NCBI RefSeq assembly: GCF_030272615.1
Contig: NC_081413.1
Coordinates: 182,726,951-182,790,950, forward strand
Length of the DNA: 64,000 bases
Origin: Cryptomeria japonica
Taxonomy: Eukaryota; Streptophyta; Pinopsida; Cupressales; Cupressaceae
Direction: 5' to 3'
Made by a program: the position numbers and the translations under genes. Positions 1 through 10,058 of the stretch are shown here, in pieces; the stretch's first letter is position 1, and every line of letters starts with the position of its first letter. The notes under the pieces were generated by a model that did not search any database, had not been told where the DNA came from, and was given only the letters and a program-made list of their open reading frames with translations.

Positions 1-1260
1 TCAAAGTTGATCCTACAGTGTGTGTTGTTTCACTGGGCGAAGATGCCTGTAGTTTAGCATTCATGAAGTGGTGAAAAGAGTAAGCAAGCCCAACCAAAGG
101 ATTGTTCATCAGGTAAAAGGAATGCATCTTGTATTGAATCCAACGGCTCGCGTTGCTTCGCTAGCCCAAGATGCATGTGATTTATCCTTTGTGAAATAGC
201 GAAAGAGTTGGCAGGTCCCAGAGGTAAGCGGTTCCTTTGGTTAAAGGATGATCAGTGTGGAGTTGATCCAATGGTGTGTGTAGATTCGTAGCTGAAAGAT
301 GTCCATGTTTTACCTTTCACAAAGTAGCAAAAAGGTGGAGGGCCCGAGAAAGGTGGTCACAAAAAGGTTAACGGCAAGCAGTTTCCAAAGATCTAATGAT
401 TGTCATTACTTCACGAAGAAGAGTTGCCTGAGGTTTAGAGTTTGTGAAGTAGCGAAAGGGTTGGTGGGTCCAAAAGATAGGCAAGTCATGATTTTAAAGA
501 CCGATCAACTTGGAGTTGATCGGACGGCCCATGTGGATTCACAACCCCAAATCAAACAGAGTTTACCATTTGCAAAATAGAGAAATGACATGGTAGTCAC
601 ATGGTGGATGACATGGCAGTCACACGGTGGATGACATGGCAGGACTGGTGGGTCACTTAGTTGAGGGAAATGATGGCTTGTCAGATGCACATGGATCCAA
701 GGGATTGCTTGAGGGCCCACTTTGATTTAACTGATGAAGGTGTTGAAACCCATGGTGAAATAGAACACGTGACATTCCTAGAATGGAGCCTGATGGATTT
801 TTTTAGTGAATAGGAGACTGACATGTAAGATTCATTCACCGGTGATGAAACAAAGCAAGTGGTTTCCAAGCCGAGGGCCGACTTTAAAGGTTTGAGTATG
901 TTAAATGGTGTACATCTCGAGGTGGATCCAACGATGGGCGTTGTTTCGCAGCCTGAAGATGTAGGGTGATTAGCTTTCATGAAGCGGTGAAGACTGCTAG
1001 CAGTGATGGTGGTGTGCGGTTAGTAGAAAAGACTGGTGCTCATCGTAAGCAATAAAGATCATGTGAGTGGTAATTGATCCGATGGTAGGCATTGTTTCAC
1101 GCAATCAAAGTGCACAAGCTTTAGTGTTCACGAAGTAGCGAAAAGAAGGTGGGGCTCATTACTAATACAGAAGGACTGGAAGAAGTAAAGGCAGTGCAAG
1201 TTTCCAAGGATCTGACAAATGTCATTGCTTCACGAAGGAAAGGTGCAAGGGTTTTAAACT
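1..1260 (+). repeat. Degenerate ~128-bp tandem array, copy A
   Basis: Monomers are marked by a phrase like GATCCAAYGG, seen near 7, 136, 264, 391 and 518 (spacing 127-129 bp) and again, less regularly, near 926, 1076 and 1209. Each phrase is followed by TTTCRC or TTCGCTA, then AAGATGC, then 35-45 bases later a CGAARTRGCGAAA-like motif. The two motifs are partial inverted complements, so each monomer could form a small stem. The same order of monomers recurs at 4255-5500. The array lies upstream of a long reading frame, and the window edge cuts its start. Its function is unknown; it could be a promoter-like or packaging region of a retroelement. Confidence 0.75.
585..652. repeat. 23-bp short tandem repeat, about three units
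   Basis: Units starting ATGACATGG at 585, 608 and 631 repeat the pattern ATGACATGGYAGTCACAYGG with a GTGG-type end. The third unit is partly degraded. It sits inside array copy A. Copy B shows only a decayed trace near 4850-4890. Confidence 0.7.
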
Positions 1261-1612
1261 CCACAAAATGGTGAAACAACGAAATAGGGAAATACTCAGA
1301 AAACTTGTGATCCGTTGGAGCCCATTTTTGAATTCGACTTGTGAATTCAATTTTGAAATGATGGCCAAAGCATGTAGGATTAATGTCTCAATTCAATGCC
1401 AAGTTGTCATATTAAGGTCCACATCAATTGAATATTGGCACCATTTTGACGAGTTTGTTGCAGAGGAGTTGGTGCAGAGTGAATTTCTTCAAGAGAGTAA
1501 CAGGTTTTTTGTGTCTTGCTTGCTAATTACAGTTTGAAAATCAGTATTTTACTATGTACCTGCCTTATCAGAGTTTTGTTTGAATCTCAATTGATATAGT
1601 TGCATTGACAGG
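1261..1612 (+). other. Leader between array and reading frame, copy A
   Basis: There is no convincing gene here. The stretch is homologous to copy B, where the same sequence is split between about 5491-5646 and 15754-15931 by element 1. Just before the ATG at 1613 the sequence reads TTGCATTGACAG, which resembles a splice acceptor, but copy B lacks the AG dinucleotide at that place. Splicing is therefore unproven. Confidence 0.55.
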
Positions 1613-3950
1613 ATGGCACCAAGAAGCGAGTTCATAGGGAAGGTAAATTACCAAGATAGAAACATATGTGATGACTTCCTAGAACAATTGACCATGTCCT
1701 CGAATGTTGCGGCCAAAATCAAAGAATTGGTTCCTAAAGCCCCCCGTCTAAGGATTGGAGACAACTTATATTACAAAGGTAGATGGTTAAGGGATTCACA
1801 AATAGGGATTTTAGGGCTGGGTCTTTTTAAAGTGGGATTCAGTCAGAGACATGTCGGTGACCCAATGAATAGCATATGGGAACTAGATGTAGGGAAGCTC
1901 ATAGTCCTTGGGGTTTTTATGGATGTGGACTTGCTAACCCATATGACACACAATTATGATCCTGGAGCCCTGATAGAGATTAATGATGATGAATTCAGGA
2001 CTATTTTCTAGCTCAGTGAGGCATCAAATTTATTAGAGCCTACTAATTTTGAAACATTGGCCCAGGTTTATGATGTGCAGAAAGATCACCTTAGGAGTGG
2101 CCCTTTGAAGGAGTTTTTTGTTAAAATAGGAGGGTTAACTGTAGTAGGCCCTAACACCATGGAACCCTTCTCCCTGAATTTGTTCATTTTAAGGGCCAAA
2201 GGCATGTATTGGGCACTATGTAAGATCTTTGGGGAAGATGCTGAAACAACCATGCCAACCCATTATATGCTAATGATGCCATAGATTCTGAACCCCTCTC
2301 TAGCAGTAACATTTGATTATGCACCTTACCTTACTGATGCAATTCATGCAGGGCTAGTAGGGATAAAAAATGGTAAGGTGGATAGACCTTTTGGATGATA
2401 TTCTCTTCTAATGCACACATTTTTGTTCAAAGGAGTTGATTATTTTGCTAAGGAAATGGACTTGGTCAAAGAAAAGGAAGGTGAGGAGATTCTTGTGCAA
2501 CTGTGGAGCACAATTTTGTCTTGGGACAAAGAAGATGCCAGTTACTTGAAGTTCAATAGATGCTTTTCATCTAGGCTTAGGATTCTTTTATGCCCAAAAA
2601 ACCCTAGGATCCCAAAGGCTCTTTTGGAGTTCCTTGGGCCTAAGGAGGTTGCTGAAGGTATTAAGATTGTTCATAATTGGGGTGATATGTATTTGTACCC
2701 TGTTTCTACAGTTTTCAGAGTTTATGGCTTCAGAGGCACTCCATATTTATTACCTTATCAAGTCCCATTGAAGATAGGAATTGTAGATGTCTTAAGGCAA
2801 ATTGGAGGTGTGCAAGAGGCAAGAGGCATAGCTGACAAATAGGGGTAAAGGGACTATTTTCCCAAATGTTACCATGGCCCATCAATTCGTGATCACCAAA
2901 GGTGGTTGGAAATTATTTGATGACTTTTTTCAACCGTATATGTTGCCTACTGTAGTAAACAGGTTTGTTGACCCTAAGGAATTTTTCAATGGCATGTTCA
3001 GGAGAAAAGCAGTATGCAAAGGTAGGCCACACCAATTTCATTTCCTTGAGGACCTAATTAGAAATGAATTCAATTTGGATGAGCAATAATTGAGGAAAGA
3101 AAAGTGGGTGGCATACAAAAAGGGTATGCATTTCATTCATCAATTTGATAGCAGTTATGACCCTCTGTCTAGCTCTAATCCCTTTGAGGAAAAGATCAAA
3201 TTCTTAATTCTTTACTTTGAGGATTTAATGCAAACTCTGAAAGAAAAGAGGGAGGCTATAATAAAAGATAACCCTGATAAGGCTAAGTTAGTTCTAGCTA
3301 AGCCTGCCTTTGCTAAAGCCATCCCTCCTGGTGATTATGTGATGCATAAAAGGTCAAAATATAGTGTATTGATGCCAGTAACAGGTGAGCCCTCCACTTC
3401 AAGAGGGAAGAGAACAATTGAATATGTCATTGACATCCAAGAATCCCCTAAAAGGCAATGGGTGGGGAAAGAAGTACAAGCAGGTGAACTTTTGTATTCT
3501 CCATCTCAATCCCCTATCCATATAGGAGATGAACAAGCAGTAGCAGAATAATTGTTGTAATTAGGAAGCTTCAGAGAGATTTATTACACCTATGAAGAGA
3601 CACAAGAGGGAATGCTAGAAGAGCCACCTAGTGCCGAAATGAACTTAACTGAAGATGAGTTCAAAGGTAAAGAGTTAGACTTGGTTGTCAAGCAAGCTAG
3701 TGAAGAGTTCCTATCTGACAACAATTTTATCAGAATAGGTGCCTTCATGCAATTTGTATGGAAACAAAACATTGAACAATTCAAGGCAAGATGTGAAAAT
3801 AGAATGAGTGAGTAGCCTCACAAAGATACAACCTTAGTGGAGGAAGACATTAAACAATAAATGATGGCTGAATTCAAAGCCATCACTCTTAAAGCAGGAA
3901 TAGAAATGGTGTCAAAGACAGGTGTTTTAATCCTCCCTGAATGGGATTGT
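1613..3950 (+). pseudogene. Unrecognised repeat-borne reading frame, copy A (decayed)
   Basis: I do not recognise the product. The frame starts at the ATG in GACAGGATGGCACC, giving a protein beginning MAPRSEFIGKVNYQDRNICD. Homologous segments continue through 1613-2011, 2057-2284, 2411-2842, 2874-3551, 3612-3815 and 3861-3950. They are separated by stop codons (for example TAG at about 2009, 2282 and 2840) and small indels. The order matches copy B at 15932 onward. Similarity to B stops abruptly after the residues LPEWD at about 3947, so the coiled-coil C-terminal third is missing. The middle contains short conserved phrases such as FRVYGFRGTPYLLPYQ and DPKEFF. No catalytic motif of RT, integrase, transposase or protease is visible. 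It could be a Gag-like or accessory frame of a large non-autonomous retroelement, or a captured gene. Confidence 0.6.
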
Positions 3951-4254
3951 TATCACTATTTAAAAAATTGGGTATTCTTGTCCCATATTTGGCTAGAAGT
4001 CTGCAAAAATGTGTTTAGCTTGGCCTTGTTACCTCTGAGTTTCTTGGGTCAAATGAGGGTTTAAGGTTTTTGAAATTCTAACCCTTCCTATGTTTGAAAA
4101 ACCATTATGTTCTATTTCTGCATTACTTTTACCACTTACAGAAGGGTTGGTTTATCATTAAAAGTGTTCCCCCATAGGTTTTTCCCTAGGTGGTCTTTCA
4201 AATATTTTCAAAATATATGCCTTTGCCTATCTCTTGTTCAAATGTTTGTTGGGC
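3951..4254. other. Spacer between copies A and B
   Basis: No gene seen. The sequence is T-rich with no counterpart in copy B after the same codon. It joins directly to the second 128-bp array, so A and B lie head to tail with a period of about 4256 bp, measured from the shared phrase ATCCTACAG at about 10 and 4266. Confidence 0.6.
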
Positions 4255-5490
4255 TCCATTGTTAATCCTACAGTTATCATTGTTTCGCTAGGCAAAGATG
4301 CTAGCAGGTTAATGTTTGCGAAATGGCGAAAAGGATAGGCAGGCCCGACCAGAGGATTGACCGTTAGATTAAAGGACCGCATCTTGTTTTAAATCCAACG
4401 GCTCACGTTAATTCGCTAGCCAAAGATGCACGTGGTCTACCCTCTGCAAAATAGCAAAAGACTTGGTGGGTCCCAGAGGTGAGTAAGGTAATTCCTTAAA
4501 GGATGATCAGCTCAGAAAATATCAATGGCTCACGTTGATTCATGGCCTAAAGATACTCATTGTTTACCTTTCACGAAGATGTGAAAAGGTGGAGGGCTCG
4601 ACAGAGGTGGTCATGGCAAAGGTAACAGATGAGCAAGTTGCTGAGATCCAATGGTTGTCGCTGCTTCATGAAGATAAGTGGCCTGAGGTTTAAGCTCTAT
4701 GAAATATTGAAAGGGTTGGTGGGCCCAAAGGACAGGTAGGTCATAAGTTTTAAAGGCCGATTAAGTAGGATTTAATCAGACAGTTGTCATGGATTTGCAG
4801 CCTCAAGTCAAGCGGAGGTTAGTGTTCATGAAATAGCAAAATGATGTGGCAATCACACAATGGCTGACATGATAGGATAGATGGGTTGTTCCGTGGAAAG
4901 AATTAGTGACTTGTCAGATACATGTGGCTCTGAAGGGTAATTGAGGGCCTGCCTTGGTTCAACTGGCAGTTATGTTGAGAATGGTGAAGTAAAACATGTA
5001 GCGACTTCAGAATGGAACCTGGTGGAACTTCCTGAGCAAATAGCTGACAGCCACGTGGTGTTTGTTAACCGGTGATGCAATAAAGCAAGTGGTCTCTGAG
5101 TTAAATGGCCCACTTGGAGGGTCTAAAGTGTGTTAAATTATGTTCATCTCATGGTCGATCCAATGGTTGTTGTTGTTTAATAGCCTGAAGATGCCTGCAG
5201 TTTAGGCTTTGCGAAATGGCAAAAACTGTTAGCCATCATGGTTGAGCGTGGTTAGTTAAGAAGACTGGCGGTCACTATAGGAAGTAAAGAACGAGCAAGA
5301 AAATGATGATCTAATGGCCGACATTGTTTCGTGAGGTATTAGTGCACATGGTTTAGTGTTCACAAAATGGTGAATAGAAGGTAGGGCCTGTCACTAAAAC
5401 AAAAAAGACCGGGAGGAGTAAAAGCAGTGCAGGTTCCCGAGATCCAATGATCATCGTTACTTCACAAAATGGCGGAATGACTAAAATAGA
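4255..5490 (+). repeat. Degenerate ~128-bp tandem array, copy B
   Basis: Monomer marks occur near 4263, 4398, 4520, 4648 and 4774, then near 5157, 5310 and 5449, paralleling copy A one for one. The first monomer has TTTCGCTAGG near 4284 and GGCGAAAAG near 4325. Copy A has TTTCACTGGG and GGTGAAAAG at the same places, so both arms of the inverted pair differ in a pairing-compatible way. The array leads into the leader of the copy B frame. Confidence 0.75.
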
Positions 5491-5646
5491 GAAAAACTCA
5501 GAGAACTTGTGGTCTGTTGGAGCCTGTTTTTTGAATTCAATTTTTATGGATTAATTTCTAAGGTGATGGCCGAAGCATGCGGGATTAATTTCTCAATGCA
5601 ATGCCAACTTGCTGTATTAAGGTCTGCATCAATTGAATATTGATAC
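5491..5646 (+). other. Leader of copy B, left half
   Basis: This matches copy A at about 1290-1440 (shared phrases include ATGGCCRAAGCATG and ATCAATTGAATATTG). It is cut at 5646 by element 1, and the right half resumes at 15754. The last five bases, GATAC, are the left target-site copy. Confidence 0.7.
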
Positions 5647-7072
5647 TGTAGACATCTAAAAATGGTCAACGCTTGTGGAGTCATACTTTAACATTTGCGC
5701 ATTGCCTTATTTTAGGGTTCTTGCATTGCATTAACATTTATTCTGTGTTGCGCACTTGGTCTTTATCATTTGCGAGCATCGAGTCCTTCTTATCCTGTTG
5801 CATCATGGTGCGTGCTCATTTATCATCATTTTGGACATCGTCAATCCTAATCGATGATAGAATTAGGGTTTTGTCCTCTTGTCAGCCTTGTCATTTTGCG
5901 ATCGATTCGTCATCGATCCTTGTCCTTGTTAGCCTTGTCATTTTGTGATCGATTCGCCATTGATCTTTGTCCTTGTCAATCTTGTCATTTTGTGATCGAT
6001 TCGTCATCGATTCTTGTCCTTTTCAATCATGCCAATTTGGATTGATTAGTCATTGTTCCTCATCAATTGGTGCCTATCAATTTGATCTCCTTGTCAATTT
6101 TGGTCAATTTGTCATTGATTTTTGTCAATCAATCTCAATCATTTATCAACATTGGTCCTTTGTCAATTAGAATCATGATCAAACCTACATTAATTTCTTG
6201 TTGTCTTGACCTAATTCTTTGTCCTCTTATTTCTAGGGTTTTATGATTTGTTCATTTAGTCCTTTTCTTCTTCTTTGTGGGTTAAATAAATCTATTTATT
6301 TAGTCCTAGGTCTCTTTCATGAATTAATTAATGGATGAAAACCTATTAATTAATTCACCTAATTTCCATTTCATCTTTTTCCTCAATTTTCTAATTTGCT
6401 AATTTCTCCTAATTCCTAATTCCTAATTTCTATTTCTCCTATTTTCTTTAATTTTTCTAATATTTCCCCTAATTTCATTCCCTCATTTTCTCCTATGTTT
6501 ATGCTTCCACTTGCCATAATTTGTCATAATTTGTCATGCATTTTGCATAGCAACTTGTCATAATTTGTCATACTCCTTGCATAGCAAATTGTCATTTCTA
6601 ATAATTTTGCCATTCTTGATTTGAATTTCCTTTCAAATCTCTTCATGCTAATCTTGTCCTCTCTCCAATTTGTCTATAAATTGGATGATTTTCTTCAATG
6701 AAAGGGGGAATCAATCACATTTTCAGAAATCAATCACATTTTCAAGAATCAATCACATTTTCAGAATCAATCACATTTTCAATCAATCAACCATGCTTCT
6801 AGTATCCTTATGCTGCAATTTTCATCTTGTCATCTTGCTTGCTTTCATACTTTGCTCTTGCACTTGTAGGTGAGATCCACAAACAAGATAATTTGAAGGA
6901 GAAAGGACAATGAAGGTCAATTGAAAGAGACATTGGTGATGATTTTTCATTTATTTTGAATGTCTTATTTTCAATTCTTCTATTGATTGTAATAGGATTT
7001 TATTTCATTGCAATTTAGCTTTGTGGTTAGCTAATATTTATTGCTTTGATGCATTCCATTTTCGTAGTTACA
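5647..7072 (+). repeat. Element 1 5' LTR
   Basis: 1426 bp, TG...CA ends. It contains a short tandem region (about 5870-6020) of roughly 45-50-bp units with GTCATTTTGTGATCGATTCG-like phrases. A TATA box and a second small repeat follow downstream. It is homologous to the LTRs of element 2 at its ends, for example AATGGTCAACGCTTG near the start. Confidence 0.88.
6675..6790 (+). promoter_or_regulatory. LTR promoter: TATA box and 17-bp repeats
   Basis: TATAAA at 6675-6680 lies within CCAATTTGTCTATAAATTGG. It is followed at about 6709-6786 by four to five imperfect copies of AATCAATCACATTTTCA. The same arrangement is in the 3' LTR at about 15353-15470, and the reverse complement of the TATA context is in both element 2 LTRs (about 20673-20685 and 35100-35112). 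Transcription would start shortly downstream; the exact start is not visible. Confidence 0.65.
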
Positions 7073-7077
7073 TTTTT

Positions 7078-7095
7078 TGGTGAACCCGATGTGAA
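7078..7095 (+). other. Primer-binding site of element 1
   Basis: TGGTGAACCCGATGTGAA begins five bases after the LTR end. The same 18 bases follow the 5' LTR of element 2. The leading TGG fits the complement of a tRNA CCA end. I could not match it with certainty to a tRNA; it is not the common initiator-Met type (TGGTATCAGAGC). Confidence 0.75.
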
Positions 7096-7102
7096 TTATT
7101 TG

Positions 7103-7372
7103 CTATTTGCATGTAGGTTTTATGTGTGGATTTGTTTTTGCGTGCAGGTTTTTTGTGTTAATCCATTTTTGCATGCAGGCTTTTTGGACTAATCCATTGT
7201 TGCATGTAGGTTTTTTGTCCTAATACATTGTTGCATGCAGGTTTTATGTGAGCATTTTTTGTTGCATGTGTATTTTTTGGACTAATCCATTGTTGCATGC
7301 AGGTTTTTTGCACTAATATGTTGTTGCATGCAGGTTTTATGATAGGATTTATTATTGCATGTGGGTTTTATG
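7103..7372 (+). repeat. Minisatellite in element 1 leader
   Basis: About seven to eight units of 35-40 bp, built on TTGCATGCAGGTTTTWTG and CTAATCCATTG. Neighbouring units differ by several bases. I noticed no equivalent in the element 2 leader. Confidence 0.75.
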
Positions 7373-9248
7373 GAGTCTAAACAATGATTTATGCAGGATT
7401 TCTTACATGCCATGAACAACAAATCTTCACATAGTTTAATTAGAGGGATTTAATGAACAACAAATCTTCACATTGCCTAATTAGGAGGTTTGAATGAATA
7501 CTATAATTCTCACATAGTTTTAATTAAGATTTGGATCAAAGAACAACAACAAATTCCATATTTCATGCATGCAAAGGGTTTAAAATAAACAACAAATTGC
7601 ATTTAATCATGGCTTAAATTGATCGAATCTTTTTCAAATTAATGTGGAATTCATCTCATCTAGTCTTAATTAGGATGCAAATGAATCAGTAAACTCATTT
7701 GATTTTCTAAAGGTAAAAAAAAATCAATGCTTATCATGTCTTTTTTTTAAAATTTTGATTGCATGTTTTAACCCTTAGAACTGGGCCTGCCTCCCAATTT
7801 GCCTGGCACTTTGCACAGGCATTGGTGAGAGGGAACGACCCAAAGTGGTGATGAGCTAAAGCCAAGCGCTTTCAAACCAATCTAAATAACTGTGGATGCA
7901 ACGAAAGTTGTAGACAACGGGTGCTGGAATGGCATTGCGATGATTTATTCACTGGATCAATACCCACCCGAACAGATGCCCTTACTAGAATCTCTTGTTT
8001 TTAGATGCCAAAATCCTTCTATCTATTGGCTCAGGTGTTGTGATATGTGCATGCTGAAGACACCTCTCATGCACTCCTTAGTTAGAGATAGCAAGTTCTT
8101 GGGAAGTGATGCCCCTTGAACTCGAAGCTTGGTATGCCTGAGAAGTGAGTGCATTGTAAGGGGGAGCTAGTGCTACCAAGCGTCTAGTTGTCCAGCTGAG
8201 TGTTGTATTTTATGGTTAGAGAATTCAACAGATATTGCCCTTGCCAGCCATAGGATTTTTTGTGAATGTGCTTGATTATCTTGAGTCAAAGTCAAACAAA
8301 CTTTTTGTCTTCCATGATTGTCAAAAGTTAAATCAAAAACAAACTTTCAAAAGTGCTCATAATCAACTTGGGTTTTCAAAATCAACAACCTTCAATTCAA
8401 AACAAAATCCAAACAAAAGTCTAAATTTGTCCAAGTATTCATCCAGCATTTGAACATGGCTTGTCAAAACATTGAATATCTTTGTTTCAAAATTCATGTC
8501 ACTTTAGGCTAGGTTTTGCATAGTCCAACTTAGGTCCTTGGGCATATTGTCATCTCCCTTCATTTTAGTCCTTTTCATTGCAAGCATCCTCATTTTGCAC
8601 TTAGGTTCAAAATAATTTCCCTAAGTTTGCATTTCATTGTCATATCCAAGCTAGATTTCCATTTAGGTAACATTTGTGCATTATCCTTGTCATGCTAAAA
8701 TTAGGTCTTGCCTAGGTTGCATTTTGCATATTCCAAGTCATTGGTCTTCGCATATCCTTATCATTGTATTGTCATCTTGTCTTGGCTTCATCTTTTCATA
8801 TCATATCCTTAGATCATTTTCATGTCATATCCTAAGTCATTTTCATAATCATTGCCTTCTTGCATTTAGTCTCAAAAATTTGGTTTGTCAAACTTGAAAA
8901 ATCAAAACTTTGGATGATACCCTAAGTTGTTGATAAGGAGTCTTGACCTTGTCTAAAATTTTTCCTTTCATTAATATCATTTTTGTCAAACCTAGCTTAG
9001 TATCCAAGCATATAGGTGAGACATTGTCAATTTGTCCTATTGTCATTTGGTCCTTTGTCCTTTAAGGTCTTCACTTCATTTCAACTTCCCAAGGTTGAGT
9101 CTATAGGTTTGCATTCCAAAAAGTTTGTCCAAATCTTGAAAAACAACAAAAACATAGGTTGCATTCTTGCCATAGATTGCATTGTCATCCTTTTAGGTTG
9201 CATTTGTCAATCCCATTAGTTTCATTGCATAGTGACATATTTGTTGAA
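7373..9248 (+). other. Untranslated leader of element 1
   Basis: No supported gene in 1.9 kb. It contains the motif GAGGGAACGACCCAAAGTG at about 7831-7849, which also occurs in inverted orientation in the element 2 leader (about 33950-33970). A long T/C-rich stretch (about 8450-9240) full of TTGTCAT and CATTTTG phrases follows. The shared motif suggests a cis-acting role such as packaging or dimerisation; that is inference. Confidence 0.55.
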
Positions 9249-9842
9249 ATGAGGTCTCAACCTTCTTACGAAGCCATGTCATCACAATTGAGAAATCAAT
9301 CAAGTCAATCCAATCTCTACATGTCTCAGAACTTGGATCAAACTTATCATGATGATGTCAATGTCCAAATACAAAAACTAGAGGAGAAACTAGCTCAAGA
9401 AAAGGAGATTTTGGAACAAAAATTGAAGAACATTGAGAAGAATGGATCACAAATGTCCAAAATGTTTCAAAAATTTCTAGGTTGAAATCCAAAGATTGAG
9501 CCAATTGATGTAAGATCTCTTATTGAACAATCAAACATACCAGATCTCCTCTCACAAATAGAGATGATGAAACAATTTCAAGAAAAGAGACAACAACATT
9601 ATGTGCCTTCACAACAAGAACAAGAAGGTGTTTACTATCAATCAGATTTTCAACCATCACAACCAATTGTTCAACATTTCCAACAAATACAACCAATGGT
9701 CCAACATATACAATAGACACAACCAATGGTCCAATTTCAACAATATGTCCAACCAACTATACAATGTCCACAAATAGTTCAACCAATGGTGGAATATCAA
9801 TGTGAACAACCACAACCAAACATTCAAAAATAAAGGTTGTAG
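9249..9842 (+). pseudogene. Gag-like N-terminal remnant of element 1
   Basis: The frame opens with MRSQPSYEAMSSQLRNQ and is in the same phase as the 672-codon frame downstream. A predicted coiled coil (about residues 38-65, KLEEKLAQEKEILEQKLKN) is followed by a Gln/Pro-rich stretch with repeated QPMVQ phrases. In-frame stops occur at 9483 (TGA), 9714 (TAG), 9831 (TAA) and 9840 (TAG). Position, Gln-rich composition and the RSQ-containing start resemble the Gag of element 2, which starts MPVETRSQSKK. The central Gag capsid region of element 2 is absent. It is best read as the decayed start of a rearranged Gag. Confidence 0.6.
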
Positions 9843-10058
9843 CACGCACCAAGCCAAATTTTGAACATGTCAAACCAATTTGATCAACATCTAGTTTGAA
9901 ATCAAAACATGACATTAGACTAGAACCAACTCCTTGCCAAACAAGTTCAAATTCCAGATACAACTATGTCAAAACCTTGAAATAAAGGTGGCCTTATTGC
10001 AAGGATCTTAAGGAAACTACCAAGTGAGTTCTTTGAGGAAGATCAAGATAGTACACTT

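Noticed and set aside
1548-1612. Intron before the copy A start codon
   Set aside because: Copy B lacks the acceptor AG and no donor or upstream exon could be identified.
2874-3551. Two adjacent frames read as separate small genes
   Set aside because: They are consecutive pieces of the copy A frame, separated by a single TAA where copy B has a sense codon.
7103-7372. CRISPR-like spaced repeat
   Set aside because: The units are contiguous and variable with no unique spacers, in a plant retroelement leader; it is a minisatellite.
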